Positions 1 through 6,080 of a stretch of DNA of 64,000 bases are shown one piece after another. The notes beneath the pieces were generated by a model. It did no database searches. It was not told the DNA's origin and was given only the letters and a program-made list of their open reading frames with translations. Every line of letters starts with the position of its first letter. Within the stretch, counting starts at the first letter, position 1. This stretch comes from an uncultured Acetatifactor sp. (GTDB taxonomy: Bacteria > Bacillota > Clostridia > Lachnospirales > Lachnospiraceae): contig CAJGCP010000007.1 in NCBI GenBank assembly GCA_904501885.1, forward strand, positions 1 to 64,000, written 5' to 3'. A program made the translations under genes and the position numbers.

Positions 1-198
1 CCTGTAATTGCAATCAAAACGAATGGATTTCCGAGAAAACAAAAGAAAATACAATGAAATCAATTCAAACCCGTTCAATTTCTCTTGTATTCAATTATTT
101 TTAAGGGAATACATCTTAAATTTCAATGTTTGCAGACGTTTTGCGTTAGAATGAAAAAAAATCAATCGAAACGATTGAACGCAAAGGAGAATGAACAA

Positions 199-414
199 AT
201 GAGAATTATTTTAGACACAGACAAGAAAACAATCACAGTACCTTGGAACTATATGGATAAGTTGGAAGCAATGAATAAAATTATTCTTGAAGCAACAGGC
301 GATGAAGCAAAAAAGAAAACGTTTGACGGATTTTTAAAAGAATGCTGGGAAGAAGCAATGAAAGATACTGACAAGAATTTAAAGACCGCACAAAAGCCAA
401 GTCGTAAGGCGTAA
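199..414 (+). CDS. Small hypothetical protein of mobile-element type
   Basis: This encodes 71 residues beginning MRIILDTDKKTITVPWNY. I chose the ATG at 199 because AAAGGAGA sits just upstream. The reading frame stays open further upstream to 85, but that stretch is AT-rich, has no ribosome binding site and does not look coding. The protein is soluble and highly charged, with no signal peptide or membrane segment. From memory, similar short proteins occur beside recombinases in Firmicutes plasmids and integrative elements, but I cannot assign a function. It lies 4 bp before the next small gene and is probably co-transcribed with it. Confidence 0.6.
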   Translation: MRIILDTDKKTITVPWNYMDKLEAMNKIILEATGDEAKKKTFDGFLKECWEEAMKDTDKNLKTAQKPSRKA

Positions 415-418
415 GACT

Positions 419-601
419 ATGGCTGACAGAGTAACACCACAAGAGATAGTTGAAATGCACCGCCTGTATGCATTGTATGGGAACTATGCGAAAGTTGGTA
501 GAGAAATGAAAAGAAGCGGAAGTACAGTCCGTAGATACATAATACTTTATGGAACACCGCAGATTGTAGCACATACATTCAAAGAGGTTGTCAGAGAGTA
601 A
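419..601 (+). CDS. Small helix-turn-helix protein
   Basis: This encodes 60 residues. The middle (roughly residues 8-45) reads as a helix-turn-helix of the homeodomain-like or recombinase-tail kind: TPQEIVEMHRLY, then NYAKVGREMKRSGSTVRRYI. It probably binds DNA. The gene begins 4 bp after the preceding small gene and has only a weak ribosome binding site, so translational coupling is likely. A hairpin terminator at 614-640 follows closely, so the two genes form a short unit. The target is unknown; the CGAACGT boxes just downstream are one possibility. Confidence 0.6.
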   Translation: MADRVTPQEIVEMHRLYALYGNYAKVGREMKRSGSTVRRYIILYGTPQIVAHTFKEVVRE

Positions 602-613
602 TAATTCAAAGAG

Positions 614-640
614 GTAGCAGAAATACATCTGCTACTTCTT
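614..640 (+). terminator. Rho-independent terminator after the two small genes
   Basis: GTAGCAGA at 614-621 pairs with TCTGCTAC at 628-635, followed by a T-rich stretch. It sits 13 bp after the stop codon of the 60-residue protein. Confidence 0.7.
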
Positions 641-673
641 TTCTTTTGTAGAGTTCATAAAAGTATACATTTC

Positions 674-777
674 CGAACGTGTGAAAACATATCTCTTTTG
701 CGTCTGTAAAAGTATCAAAAATAATTTGCGAACGTTCACAGAAAAGTGTTGACATTTACGAACGTCTGCGATATAAT
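674..777 (+). promoter_or_regulatory. Promoter with three CGAACGT boxes upstream of the serine recombinase
   Basis: TTGACA (749-754) and TATAAT (772-777) are separated by exactly 17 bp, a consensus sigma-A promoter. The heptamer CGAACGT occurs three times in direct orientation, at 674-680, 729-735 and 759-765; the last lies inside the promoter spacer. Such boxes could be recombinase crossover subsites or operators of a repressor. Binding by the recombinase or the small HTH protein would shut off the promoter. The boxes are seen directly; their role is inferred. Confidence 0.65.
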
Positions 778-819
778 AGAATTATCAAAAGAGCAGACGA
801 ACAAAGGAGATTAAAAACT

Positions 820-1440
820 ATGTATTACGCATATCACAGAACAAGCACAACAGACCAACACCTTGACAGAGGAATTGCAGAAATTGAAGCATTTTGCAAA
901 GCAAACAACATTGAACTTGAAAAGATATACACAGACCAACAGACAGGAAAGAATTTTAACCGCCCACGCTATCAAGTATTAAAAGAGGACATATTGAGAA
1001 GCGGAGATACATTGATTATAACGGAACTTGATAGACTAGGAAGAAACAAGCAAGACACATTAAAAGAGTTGCGTTACTTCCAAGATAAAGGAATACGCGT
1101 TATGATTTTAGAAATCCCAACTACAACGCAGGACTTGTCAAAACTTGATAACTCAATGGCTAAAATGATTATGGAAACAATCAATAATATGCTTATCGAA
1201 TTATACGCGACAATGGCACAGGCGGAAATCGAGAAGAAGGAGAAAAGACAACGTGAGGGAATTGAAACAAAGAAAGCACGCGGAGAATGGGCGGACTATG
1301 GCAGACCGAAAGCACAAAAGCCTAGTAATTGGGGAGAAGTAATCGCCCAATGGGAACGTGGAGAAATCAGCGGAGTGAAAGCAATGGAACTTACAGGAAC
1401 AAAGAAAACGACGTTCTACAAACTTTTAAAAGAAAAATAA
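820..1440 (+). CDS. Serine recombinase (resolvase/invertase family)
   Basis: This 206-residue protein has the length of small resolvases and invertases. The N-terminal catalytic domain (about 1-140) begins YAYHRTSTTDQ, with Arg7 and nucleophile Ser9, and continues with the family signature EIEAFCKANNI, TGKNFNRPRYQ and ELDRLGRNKQD. The C-terminus (about 160-206) is a small helix-turn-helix that would bind crossover sites. These enzymes make a 2-bp staggered cut through a phosphoserine linkage and resolve dimers or invert DNA. Ribosome binding site AAAGGAG precedes the ATG. The consensus promoter upstream contains repeated CGAACGT boxes, suggesting autoregulation and a res-like site. A terminator follows at 1447. 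Confidence 0.93.
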   Translation: MYYAYHRTSTTDQHLDRGIAEIEAFCKANNIELEKIYTDQQTGKNFNRPRYQVLKEDILRSGDTLIITELDRLGRNKQDTLKELRYFQDKGIRVMILEIPTTTQDLSKLDNSMAKMIMETINNMLIELYATMAQAEIEKKEKRQREGIETKKARGEWADYGRPKAQKPSNWGEVIAQWERGEISGVKAMELTGTKKTTFYKLLKEK

Positions 1441-1446
1441 ATGAGG

Positions 1447-1472
1447 AACAGGGCGTAAGCCCTGTTTTTGTT
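1447..1472 (+). terminator. Rho-independent terminator of the recombinase gene
   Basis: AACAGGGC (1447-1454), loop GTAA, GCCCTGTT (1459-1466), followed by a T tract. The hairpin starts 7 bp after the stop codon. Confidence 0.85.
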
Positions 1473-1507
1473 TTTATCATCAGCGCCAGACTCTATACCT
1501 CCACACT

Positions 1508-1536
1508 TTGAAAAATTAGAAAATTTTTGGTATAAT
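1508..1536 (+). promoter_or_regulatory. Promoter of a probable non-coding transcript
   Basis: TTGAAA at 1508-1513 and TATAAT at 1531-1536 are 17 bp apart. No convincing gene begins between here and the strong hairpin at 1741. Confidence 0.6.
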
Positions 1537-1542
1537 ATTTAT

Positions 1543-1790
1543 ATAAGATATAAAGAAACAAAAACCAAATTAGTTTATCAAAATCGGTCGTGTTTAGTTT
1601 TTGAATTTGCATTTCAAGATTGTAGTGTCCACCTACACCGCATTATTCAAATGCGCAAATTATTAATCCCGAAAACTACCCCCACATTTATCTATCTTCT
1701 AAAGAAGATTTATATATAAACCATTACATTCAGCATGCGTAAAAAGTCGTTGCCTTTTGGTTTTGTCTATGCAACGACTTTTTACTTTTG
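1543..1790 (+). ncRNA. Candidate non-coding RNA of the mobile segment
   Basis: The interval from 1441 to 1830 has no gene with a ribosome binding site. A promoter at 1508-1536 would start a transcript near 1543. A perfect 13-bp hairpin with a T-rich 3' arm (1741-1753 with 1771-1783) would end it near 1785. That predicts an AT-rich RNA of about 240 nt containing a short internal palindrome near 1621-1640. A frame open through 1468-1719 begins before the promoter and lacks a start signal, so I do not call it. In plasmid-like elements such RNAs often control replication or maintenance; that role here is only a possibility. I recognise no RNA family. Confidence 0.4.
1741..1790. terminator. Strong bidirectional hairpin terminator
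   Basis: AAAAAGTCGTTGC (1741-1753) is the perfect complement of GCAACGACTTTTT (1771-1783), with a 17-nt loop. A-rich and T-rich ends let it work on either strand. On the plus strand it closes the transcript from the 1508 promoter and insulates the gene at 1831. Confidence 0.75.
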
Positions 1791-1830
1791 CTAGAAACGT
1801 GACAAAATCACGAAGAAAGGAGAAAAATTT

Positions 1831-2028
1831 ATGACACAAGAAGAAATTAGAATTCGATTAAAAATTATTAAGATTACATCTGACATTGATAATAATTATA
1901 TAGCAGAGTATTTGGGAATGAGAAACGTGCGAAGTGTTGCAAATTATTTGCATTGTGATTATGACTTGTCAGATGAGAAAAGGAGTAAGGCGGAAGAACT
2001 TATATCTGACTTATGGACTGAGATATAA
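1831..2028 (+). CDS. Small DNA-binding-like protein
   Basis: This encodes 65 residues with a good ribosome binding site (GAAAGGAG, 11 bp upstream). The pattern of a short N-terminal helix, NNYIAEYLGMRNVRSVANYL and a charged C-terminal helix resembles a Cro-like or phage-type helix-turn-helix. It has no cysteines, signal peptide or membrane segment. It precedes the AT-rich inverted-repeat region and the winged-helix protein at 2111, so it may regulate that gene, but this is inferred from position. I do not recognise a named family. Confidence 0.6.
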   Translation: MTQEEIRIRLKIIKITSDIDNNYIAEYLGMRNVRSVANYLHCDYDLSDEKRSKAEELISDLWTEI

Positions 2029-2033
2029 GGAGA

Positions 2034-2094
2034 TTTTACGCAGACTTATAACGATATATAGATATATTATTGATTATTATAATATCGCGTAAAA
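2034..2094. repeat. Inverted repeat around a very AT-rich core (origin-like or operator)
   Basis: TTTTACGC (2034-2041) and GCGTAAAA (2087-2094) are perfect complements. They flank 45 bp that is almost entirely A and T with ATAT runs. The right arm also begins a smaller palindrome, GCGT-AAAA-ACGC. It lies directly before the winged-helix gene at 2111. It could be a DNA-unwinding region of a plasmid-like origin or an operator; the sequence alone does not decide. Confidence 0.4.
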
Positions 2095-2110
2095 ACGCCT
2101 CTAAACAAGT

Positions 2111-2773
2111 ATGCTGAATAAAAAAACATATACAAGACAAGAGTTGATTCATCACTTCAAAACTGACCGAATAGACAGTATAAAATCCAAGCTGACAAGA
2201 CAGGGATATACTTATACAACAAGTGGACGTGGACAGACATTTGAATTGACGATTTCCGGACTTCCGCCACGATTTAAGACCTTTTGTATAGAGAAGTTAA
2301 ACTTCGCACCGCAAACCGATTTTGAACGCTTGAAGGTGTTCTTTTATCACTTCTTCCTAGATGATGACTTCCGCAAACTTCCTTTTGTTACAATGAAAGA
2401 ATATATGATTGGAAATGTCGAGGTTACATATCAAACTATTAGTAGATGGATAAAAAAACTATACCGATTGGATTTGATTGCGGACGGGGAAGATATATAC
2501 TATTGCATTGATGTTATCAACAAAACATACAGAATTATTAAAGAAGAAGAATATAAAAACGCGTGGAGAATTTATTGGGAGAATCGTATTGATGAAGATG
2601 ATTGTCCACTGCAATACTCTATTGCATACAATGAAATGTGTGAATACTTGGGCGGACACCCATATAAAAAACAGGATATAATATTTAATGCAATTTACAA
2701 TGATACCATAGATGAACTAGTGGAAATATTAAAAGAGGAAACAATTATCAATGAAACTGGTAGAAAGGAGTAA
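2111..2773 (+). CDS. Winged-helix protein of the mobile segment, possible replication initiator
   Basis: This encodes 220 residues that I do not recognise as a named family. Residues 1-45 look like a helix-turn-helix (YTRQELIHHFKTDRIDSIK). Residues about 85-125 give a winged-helix pattern (VTMKEYMIGNVEVTYQTISR, then WIKKLYRLDLI), and the rest is mixed alpha/beta. Two DNA-binding-like segments, an AT-rich inverted repeat immediately upstream and a resolvase nearby fit a replication or partition protein of a small plasmid-like element, but no Rep motif can be pointed to. The ribosome binding site is poor, so the start is uncertain. The next gene begins 4 bp after its stop. Confidence 0.6.
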   Translation: MLNKKTYTRQELIHHFKTDRIDSIKSKLTRQGYTYTTSGRGQTFELTISGLPPRFKTFCIEKLNFAPQTDFERLKVFFYHFFLDDDFRKLPFVTMKEYMIGNVEVTYQTISRWIKKLYRLDLIADGEDIYYCIDVINKTYRIIKEEEYKNAWRIYWENRIDEDDCPLQYSIAYNEMCEYLGGHPYKKQDIIFNAIYNDTIDELVEILKEETIINETGRKE

Positions 2774-2777
2774 AACA

Positions 2778-3053
2778 ATGATAAAACAAGATGGATATAC
2801 TATAATAATTGAAGTTGTAGAACCACCAAAATCAATCGTTCAATCTCATTGGGATAAACACTTTCCCTCAGAAAAATCTTACGCAGAAGTACGCAAAGAA
2901 ATGAACGAAAATATTGCATACAATAAATACATAGAAGACTTAAAAAACGAAATAAGAGATTATGTAAGACAGGTGTTTGCAAAAGACGTGTCAAAAGAAA
3001 TCACACAAGAAGCGGTAAAATGTATTGACGGAATTATGAGTGGATTTAGATGA
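2778..3053 (+). CDS. Small charged hypothetical protein
   Basis: This encodes 91 residues. I chose the ATG at 2778 because AAAGGAG lies 7 bp upstream; an in-frame ATG at 2751 lies inside the previous gene and lacks a ribosome binding site. The C-terminal two thirds is strongly helical and charged (EVRKEMNENIAYNKYIEDLK). It has no membrane segment or known motif. It follows the winged-helix gene by 4 bp, so the two are probably one operon. Function unknown. Confidence 0.6.
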   Translation: MIKQDGYTIIIEVVEPPKSIVQSHWDKHFPSEKSYAEVRKEMNENIAYNKYIEDLKNEIRDYVRQVFAKDVSKEITQEAVKCIDGIMSGFR

Positions 3054-3091
3054 GGTTATTATTCCATAAAGACCTCCCACGCCTGCTGCCG

Positions 3092-3125
3092 AGACACTCG
3101 CTTAAAAGTGCGAGTGTCTTTTGTT
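3092..3125 (+). terminator. Rho-independent terminator closing the AT-rich segment
   Basis: AGACACTCGC (3092-3101) pairs with GCGAGTGTCT (3110-3119), followed by a T tract. It ends the 2111-3053 operon and marks the right side of the mobile-looking segment. Confidence 0.85.
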
Positions 3126-3164
3126 TTTGCTGAAAAACACACGCAAAAAACAATTAAAAAGCGG

Positions 3165-3193
3165 TTGACATTCTTTACTTCTAATGTTATTAT
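3165..3193 (+). promoter_or_regulatory. Promoter of tRNA-Leu(AAG)
   Basis: TTGACA (3165-3170), 17 bp, TATTAT (3188-3193). The tRNA starts about 100 nt downstream. The intervening leader contains a hairpin (GCAAGACCTAT near 3210 with ATAGTCTTGC near 3231) and a copy of 14 bases of the tRNA itself. Confidence 0.7.
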
Positions 3194-3300
3194 AAGCAAG
3201 GTCAGACGAGCAAGACCTATTGAAAACACATAGTCTTGCACGCCTAAACCGAAAAAGTATTGCGCGGTAGAGAAAAAACCTCGTAAATCCGTGGCGTAAT

Positions 3301-3384
3301 GCGGAAGTGTCGGAATTGGCAGACGAGCAAGACTAAGGATCTTGTGGTGGTTACACCGTGTGGGTTCAAGTCCCATCTTCCGCA
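3301..3384 (+). tRNA. tRNA-Leu, anticodon AAG
   Basis: The 84-nt sequence folds as a class II tRNA. The 7-bp acceptor stem is GCGGAAG with CTTCCGC plus discriminator A. The D-loop carries GGCAGACG, the anticodon stem CAAGA/TCTTG encloses loop CTAAGGA (anticodon AAG, reading CUU), there is a long variable arm, and the T-arm contains GGGTTCAAGTCCC. CCA is not encoded. A terminator follows at 3398. The gene lies just right of the AT-rich mobile-looking segment; tRNA genes are common integration targets, but I could not find a matching 3'-end repeat. Confidence 0.95.
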
Positions 3385-3397
3385 TTAGAACGAAAGC

Positions 3398-3427
3398 AGA
3401 GCAGGTCAAAATGACCTGCTCTTTTTT
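3398..3427 (+). terminator. Rho-independent terminator of tRNA-Leu(AAG)
   Basis: AGAGCAGGTCA (3398-3408), loop AAA, TGACCTGCTCT (3412-3422), then six T residues. Confidence 0.9.
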
Positions 3428-3429
3428 CG

Positions 3430-3512
3430 CTCTCAGGCCGAAGAGTCCCTTGAACTCAGGGTTCAAGGTCTCCTCGACCTGACGGTCTTCGTCGGTCGGT
3501 TCGCCGGGAAAA
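3430..3512. other. GC-rich, palindrome-dense intergenic stretch
   Basis: This stretch is clearly more GC-rich than the flanks. It contains a perfect 8-bp hairpin (CCTTGAAC and GTTCAAGG, about 3449-3469) and a second one (CGACC ... GGTCG, about 3476-3499). No gene or promoter is visible. The sequence GGTTCAAGG resembles a tRNA T-arm, but no cloverleaf can be drawn. It could be a structured RNA, a recombination site or debris. Confidence 0.3.
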
Positions 3513-3551
3513 ATCCAAGTGCCGCAGTTTCACAATTTGATATTGGTATTA

Positions 3552-3580
3552 TTGACATAATGGGCAATAAAGAGATAAAA
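3552..3580 (+). promoter_or_regulatory. Promoter of the zeta-toxin-like module
   Basis: TTGACA (3552-3557), 17 bp, ATAAAA (3575-3580), located 25 bp before the first start codon. Confidence 0.6.
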
Positions 3581-3604
3581 TGACCATATTAGGAGGATTC
3601 ATTT

Positions 3605-3784
3605 ATGTGTGATGTTAAGAAGTTCTCGAAAATGTATCAGGAGATAAAAGAGTTACAACCAGAGGATACACTCCAGCTTTTTATGGAGGCAAATGATGAA
3701 GATGAACGCGACTTTTTTCATATGATTGGTAATTACTTACTCCAGCGAGAGCAGAAGCAGATAATCGAAAGGAATCTCTTTTAA
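3605..3784 (+). CDS. Small partner protein upstream of zeta-like kinase (candidate antitoxin)
   Basis: This gene encodes only 59 residues. Its ATG at 3605 is preceded by AGGAGG, and a promoter lies just upstream. Its stop overlaps the next start in TAATG, a sign of translational coupling. The protein is acidic and helical (MYQEIKELQPEDTLQLFMEA, then a Phe-rich EDERDFFHMIGNYLLQREQK) and ends in ERNLF. Zeta-type kinase toxins are normally encoded just after a small neutralising partner, as in epsilon-zeta pairs, so position and size suggest an antitoxin. It has no recognisable similarity to epsilon, so the role is inferred. Confidence 0.65.
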   Translation: MCDVKKFSKMYQEIKELQPEDTLQLFMEANDEDERDFFHMIGNYLLQREQKQIIERNLF

Positions 3785-4344
3785 TGAAGAAATATATTTT
3801 GATTGCCGGTGCTAATGGTGCCGGCAAATCCACTTTATATAGGACATTTAGAAATATTTTTGATATGCCGAGAGTTAACATAGATGAAATTGTAAAAAGT
3901 TTTGGTGATTGGAGAAACTCCGGTGATGTTATAAAAGCCGGGAAAATTGCTGTAAAGCAGATAGAAAATAATTTTCATAATGGAGTTACATTTAATCAAG
4001 AAACGACCCTTTGCGGGCATGATATTATCCGTAATATTAAAAGAGCGAAAGAACTTGGATATTATGTGGAGATTCATTATGTCGGCGTTGCCTCTGTTGA
4101 TATTGCCAAGCAAAGAGTAGCCCATCGGGTTTCTGAAGGTGGACATGGTATTTCTGAAACAGATATTGAAAGAAGGTATATAGAAAGTTTCAAACGTCTT
4201 AAGGAAGTGGTCAAAATGGTTGACATGGTGATTTTGTATGATAATACAGAATCTTTTAATAGATTTGCGGTATACAAAAACGGTGAAATTTATAGCATGG
4301 CTGTACCTTTTCCTATTTGGTATGTTGAGGCTATGGGAACATAA
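3784..4344 (+). CDS. Zeta toxin family kinase-like ATPase
   Basis: This 186-residue P-loop protein starts MKKYILIAGANGAGKST, with Walker A at residues 9-17, followed by VNIDEI (about 31-36), the position of the catalytic Asp in zeta toxins. Later come FNQETTLCG and a lid-like Arg-rich stretch KQRVAHRVSEGGHGI with ERRY. Zeta toxins phosphorylate UDP-N-acetylglucosamine and block wall synthesis; some relatives are harmless small-molecule kinases. The gene overlaps the upstream 59-residue gene in TAATG and ends at a terminator. Toxin activity is inferred from family and layout. Confidence 0.82.
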   Translation: MKKYILIAGANGAGKSTLYRTFRNIFDMPRVNIDEIVKSFGDWRNSGDVIKAGKIAVKQIENNFHNGVTFNQETTLCGHDIIRNIKRAKELGYYVEIHYVGVASVDIAKQRVAHRVSEGGHGISETDIERRYIESFKRLKEVVKMVDMVILYDNTESFNRFAVYKNGEIYSMAVPFPIWYVEAMGT

Positions 4345-4346
4345 AT

Positions 4347-4380
4347 AAATGGTGTCTTCGGGGAGAAGGCACCATTTTTA
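4347..4380 (+). terminator. Terminator of the zeta-like module
   Basis: AAATGGTG (4347-4354) pairs with CACCATTT (4370-4377), followed by T residues. It may also serve the minus-strand hydrolase gene whose stop lies at 4389. Confidence 0.7.
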
Positions 4381-4388
4381 AGTATATA

Positions 4389-5267
4389 CTATATTCTTTT
4401 CCACAACAGCATATTTCCTTCAAACATAGCTCCTAATTTACCTTCATTCTTCAACCAGGTGAGATAGGAGCGGACGGTACTGCCTACTAGGGCGTACTGC
4501 TCGAAGGTTAGGTTTAGACTGTATGAATCAAAGAGCTTTTTGAGAATGTGTTCGAAACAGATGGGTTCCTTGCATATCTCCAGAATTTTATCTGCAATTT
4601 CCATGGTCTTGTCAATATTTAACTGCGCTAAGACGCTGACATCGTCAGAACAGTCGGCATGACAAGGGACGAAGTACATACCCTTGAGTCCGGCTACGGT
4701 ACGAAGGGTTTCCTGATAGGCGGGCACGTCTGTCAGGAAGCATATCTGGTATTTTTCTAATATTTCTGCAGCAGAAAGGCAATCTGCCAAATATACCACT
4801 TTGTTATCTACCTGAAAACCTACCATATTCCATGTATGTCCGGGCAGGGGGAGAATGGATACACCATCGGGCAGACATTCCTCCGTCAATGGCTCCACAC
4901 AGGATTCCTGAGCAAGTAAAAATTTACTATGCAGTTCTGTGGGAGGATTTCCACCATAGAGGGAGAAAGGAGAGAGGATGGGGGTCTCTGCAAAATAATT
5001 CTCTATTCTGGGAACATAGATTTTGCACCCGGTCTGTTGTTGCAGATATTGATTGCCACCAATGTGATCCCCGTGGGCATGGGTGTTATATATCGCCCGC
5101 AATGTCCAACCATTGGCATCAATGAGTTTCTTTAATTTCTTCCCGGTATCTTTATGATTGCCACTGTCTATCAGACAGACCTCTGTGTCGTTCAAACGGA
5201 TCAAGCCAATCTTGGCAGGACAATCAATATAATAGCAGCGTTCTGATATCTGAATTAATTCGTACAT
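4389..5267 (-). CDS. Metallo-beta-lactamase-fold hydrolase
   Basis: This 292-residue protein shows the MBL metal-binding signature NTHAHGDHIGG, giving His63, His65, Asp67 and His68. Further ligands are in LPLPGHTWNMVGF, YLADCLS and VPCHADCS. The N-terminal two thirds is the MBL domain. The last ~80 residues (KILEICKEPICFEHILKKLF onward) resemble a winged helix, as in the glyoxalase II or LACTB2-like branch. Substrate is unknown; thioesters or nucleotides are possible. AGGAGG precedes the start. The XRE regulator gene lies 60 bp upstream on the same strand and is probably transcribed ahead of it. Confidence 0.85.
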   Translation of the reverse strand: MYELIQISERCYYIDCPAKIGLIRLNDTEVCLIDSGNHKDTGKKLKKLIDANGWTLRAIYNTHAHGDHIGGNQYLQQQTGCKIYVPRIENYFAETPILSPFSLYGGNPPTELHSKFLLAQESCVEPLTEECLPDGVSILPLPGHTWNMVGFQVDNKVVYLADCLSAAEILEKYQICFLTDVPAYQETLRTVAGLKGMYFVPCHADCSDDVSVLAQLNIDKTMEIADKILEICKEPICFEHILKKLFDSYSLNLTFEQYALVGSTVRSYLTWLKNEGKLGAMFEGNMLLWKRI

Positions 5268-5327
5268 GTAGCATTCCTCCTGACTACAATCTGGTTATAT
5301 TATAGCCGAGGCGATGGAAGAAATCCA

Positions 5328-5552
5328 TCATTTCTTTGGGAATTCGTTTCGAACATTGCTGACGCCTATAATATAGTTCAAATCCACATTATAGAACTTC
5401 GCAAGTTCTATCACACATTCCACCGGAATCCGTACTTTTCCCTTCTCATAATCAGAATATGTAGTTTGTGCTACATGGATGGCATTGGCCACATAAGTCT
5501 GCTTAAAATCATTGTCTTCTCGTAAAGCTTTTATCCTATCTGTACACTTCAT
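5328..5552 (-). CDS. XRE-family helix-turn-helix regulator
   Basis: This 74-residue protein is a single Cro/C1-type domain: IKALREDNDFKQTYVANAIH, followed by AQTTYSDYEKGKVRIPVECV and YNVDLNYIIGVS. Its length matches stand-alone repressors. It is transcribed leftwards, 60 bp ahead of the MBL hydrolase. A near-perfect 21-bp palindrome at 5602-5622 lies about 50 bp upstream of its start and between it and the rightward peptide gene at 5669, a natural operator position. Control of both directions is inferred. Confidence 0.9.
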   Translation of the reverse strand: MKCTDRIKALREDNDFKQTYVANAIHVAQTTYSDYEKGKVRIPVECVIELAKFYNVDLNYIIGVSNVRNEFPKK

Positions 5553-5601
5553 ACATTCACCTCGAACATAATCTAACAGAATATGGAAAAAGGCAAGGAC
5601 A

Positions 5602-5622
5602 TTTAACGGAATTTCCGTTAAA
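5602..5622. promoter_or_regulatory. Palindromic operator candidate between the XRE gene and the small peptide gene
   Basis: TTTAACGGAA, a single T, then TTCCGTTAAA: two perfect 10-bp arms. It sits between two divergent genes. The palindrome is observed; XRE binding is inferred. Confidence 0.55.
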
Positions 5623-5668
5623 ACATAACTCGGTAAATGGAATTACGATAGAATGGTGTAAATTGGGA

Positions 5669-5821
5669 GTGCGTTTTATAAGAAAAAAGTTTTATGCCAC
5701 TCCTGAATTAGAAATTATAACCTTTATCACAGAAGACGTGATAACCGTAAGCGGTGGCGGGGAGGTAGAAGATCCCGAGACAACCGCAGAACCCAGTGAA
5801 CCTATGTTACCCTGGGATTAA
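5669..5821 (+). CDS. Short peptide with PELEIITF-EDVITVSGG motif
   Basis: The frame encodes 50 residues: a basic start (VRFIRKKFYATPELEIITF), then ITEDVITVSGGGEVEDPETT, ending EPMLPWD. I recall many unannotated Clostridia genes for ~50-residue proteins that combine a basic N-terminus, PELE(I/V) and EDVIT followed by Ser/Gly. The start is uncertain: GTG at 5669 is overlapped by GGGAG, and TTG at 5663 is in frame. No ATG is available. It is divergent from the XRE gene across the 5602 palindrome. It could be a secreted or modified peptide, but no leader cleavage site or maturase is seen nearby. Confidence 0.5.
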   Translation: MRFIRKKFYATPELEIITFITEDVITVSGGGEVEDPETTAEPSEPMLPWD

Positions 5822-5830
5822 CTAACATTG

Positions 5831-6046
5831 TCAGCTATCACTAATATCCAAATATGCTGAAAAACATTGACAGCGGCAGGGAGAGCGATCTCTTTGTCGC
5901 TGTCGCCCCTTTTAGGATAAATAAAGATTTATGAAAGAAATGTGTAAGAATTTGATGCACTCTATGTAAAGACATATTTGGCAGGGCAAAGTATACTATT
6001 CTTGGGTACATGGTAGACGGGATGCCTAACCCGTGGCTACCTTTTT
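5831..6046 (+). repeat. Tandem intergenic module, copy 1
   Basis: Copy 1 begins with a 23-nt segment (5831-5853) identical to 6081-6103. Both are enclosed by TCAGC and GCTGA, which can pair as a stem, and both are followed by AAAACAT. Next comes a hairpin (GACAGCG 5869-5875 with CGCTGTC 5898-5904). Then the box TATGTAAAGACAT (5963-5975) overlaps a promoter (AAGACA, 17 bp, TATACT at 5992-5997). A hairpin terminator at 6012-6046 closes the unit. No gene with a ribosome binding site is present. Confidence 0.6.
6012..6046 (+). terminator. Hairpin terminator of tandem module 1
   Basis: GGTAGACGGG (6012-6021) pairs with CCCGT (6030-6034) and CTACC (6037-6041), with two bulged G residues, followed by five T residues. 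Confidence 0.7.
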
Positions 6047-6080
6047 CCCTCCGTCTTCGGTCCATCCGATGGCGGAGAAT

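Noticed and set aside
3384..3430. Attachment site at the 3' end of tRNA-Leu(AAG)
   Set aside because: No copy of the last 15-20 bases of the tRNA is seen elsewhere in the first 4 kb, and the element's left end is outside the window.
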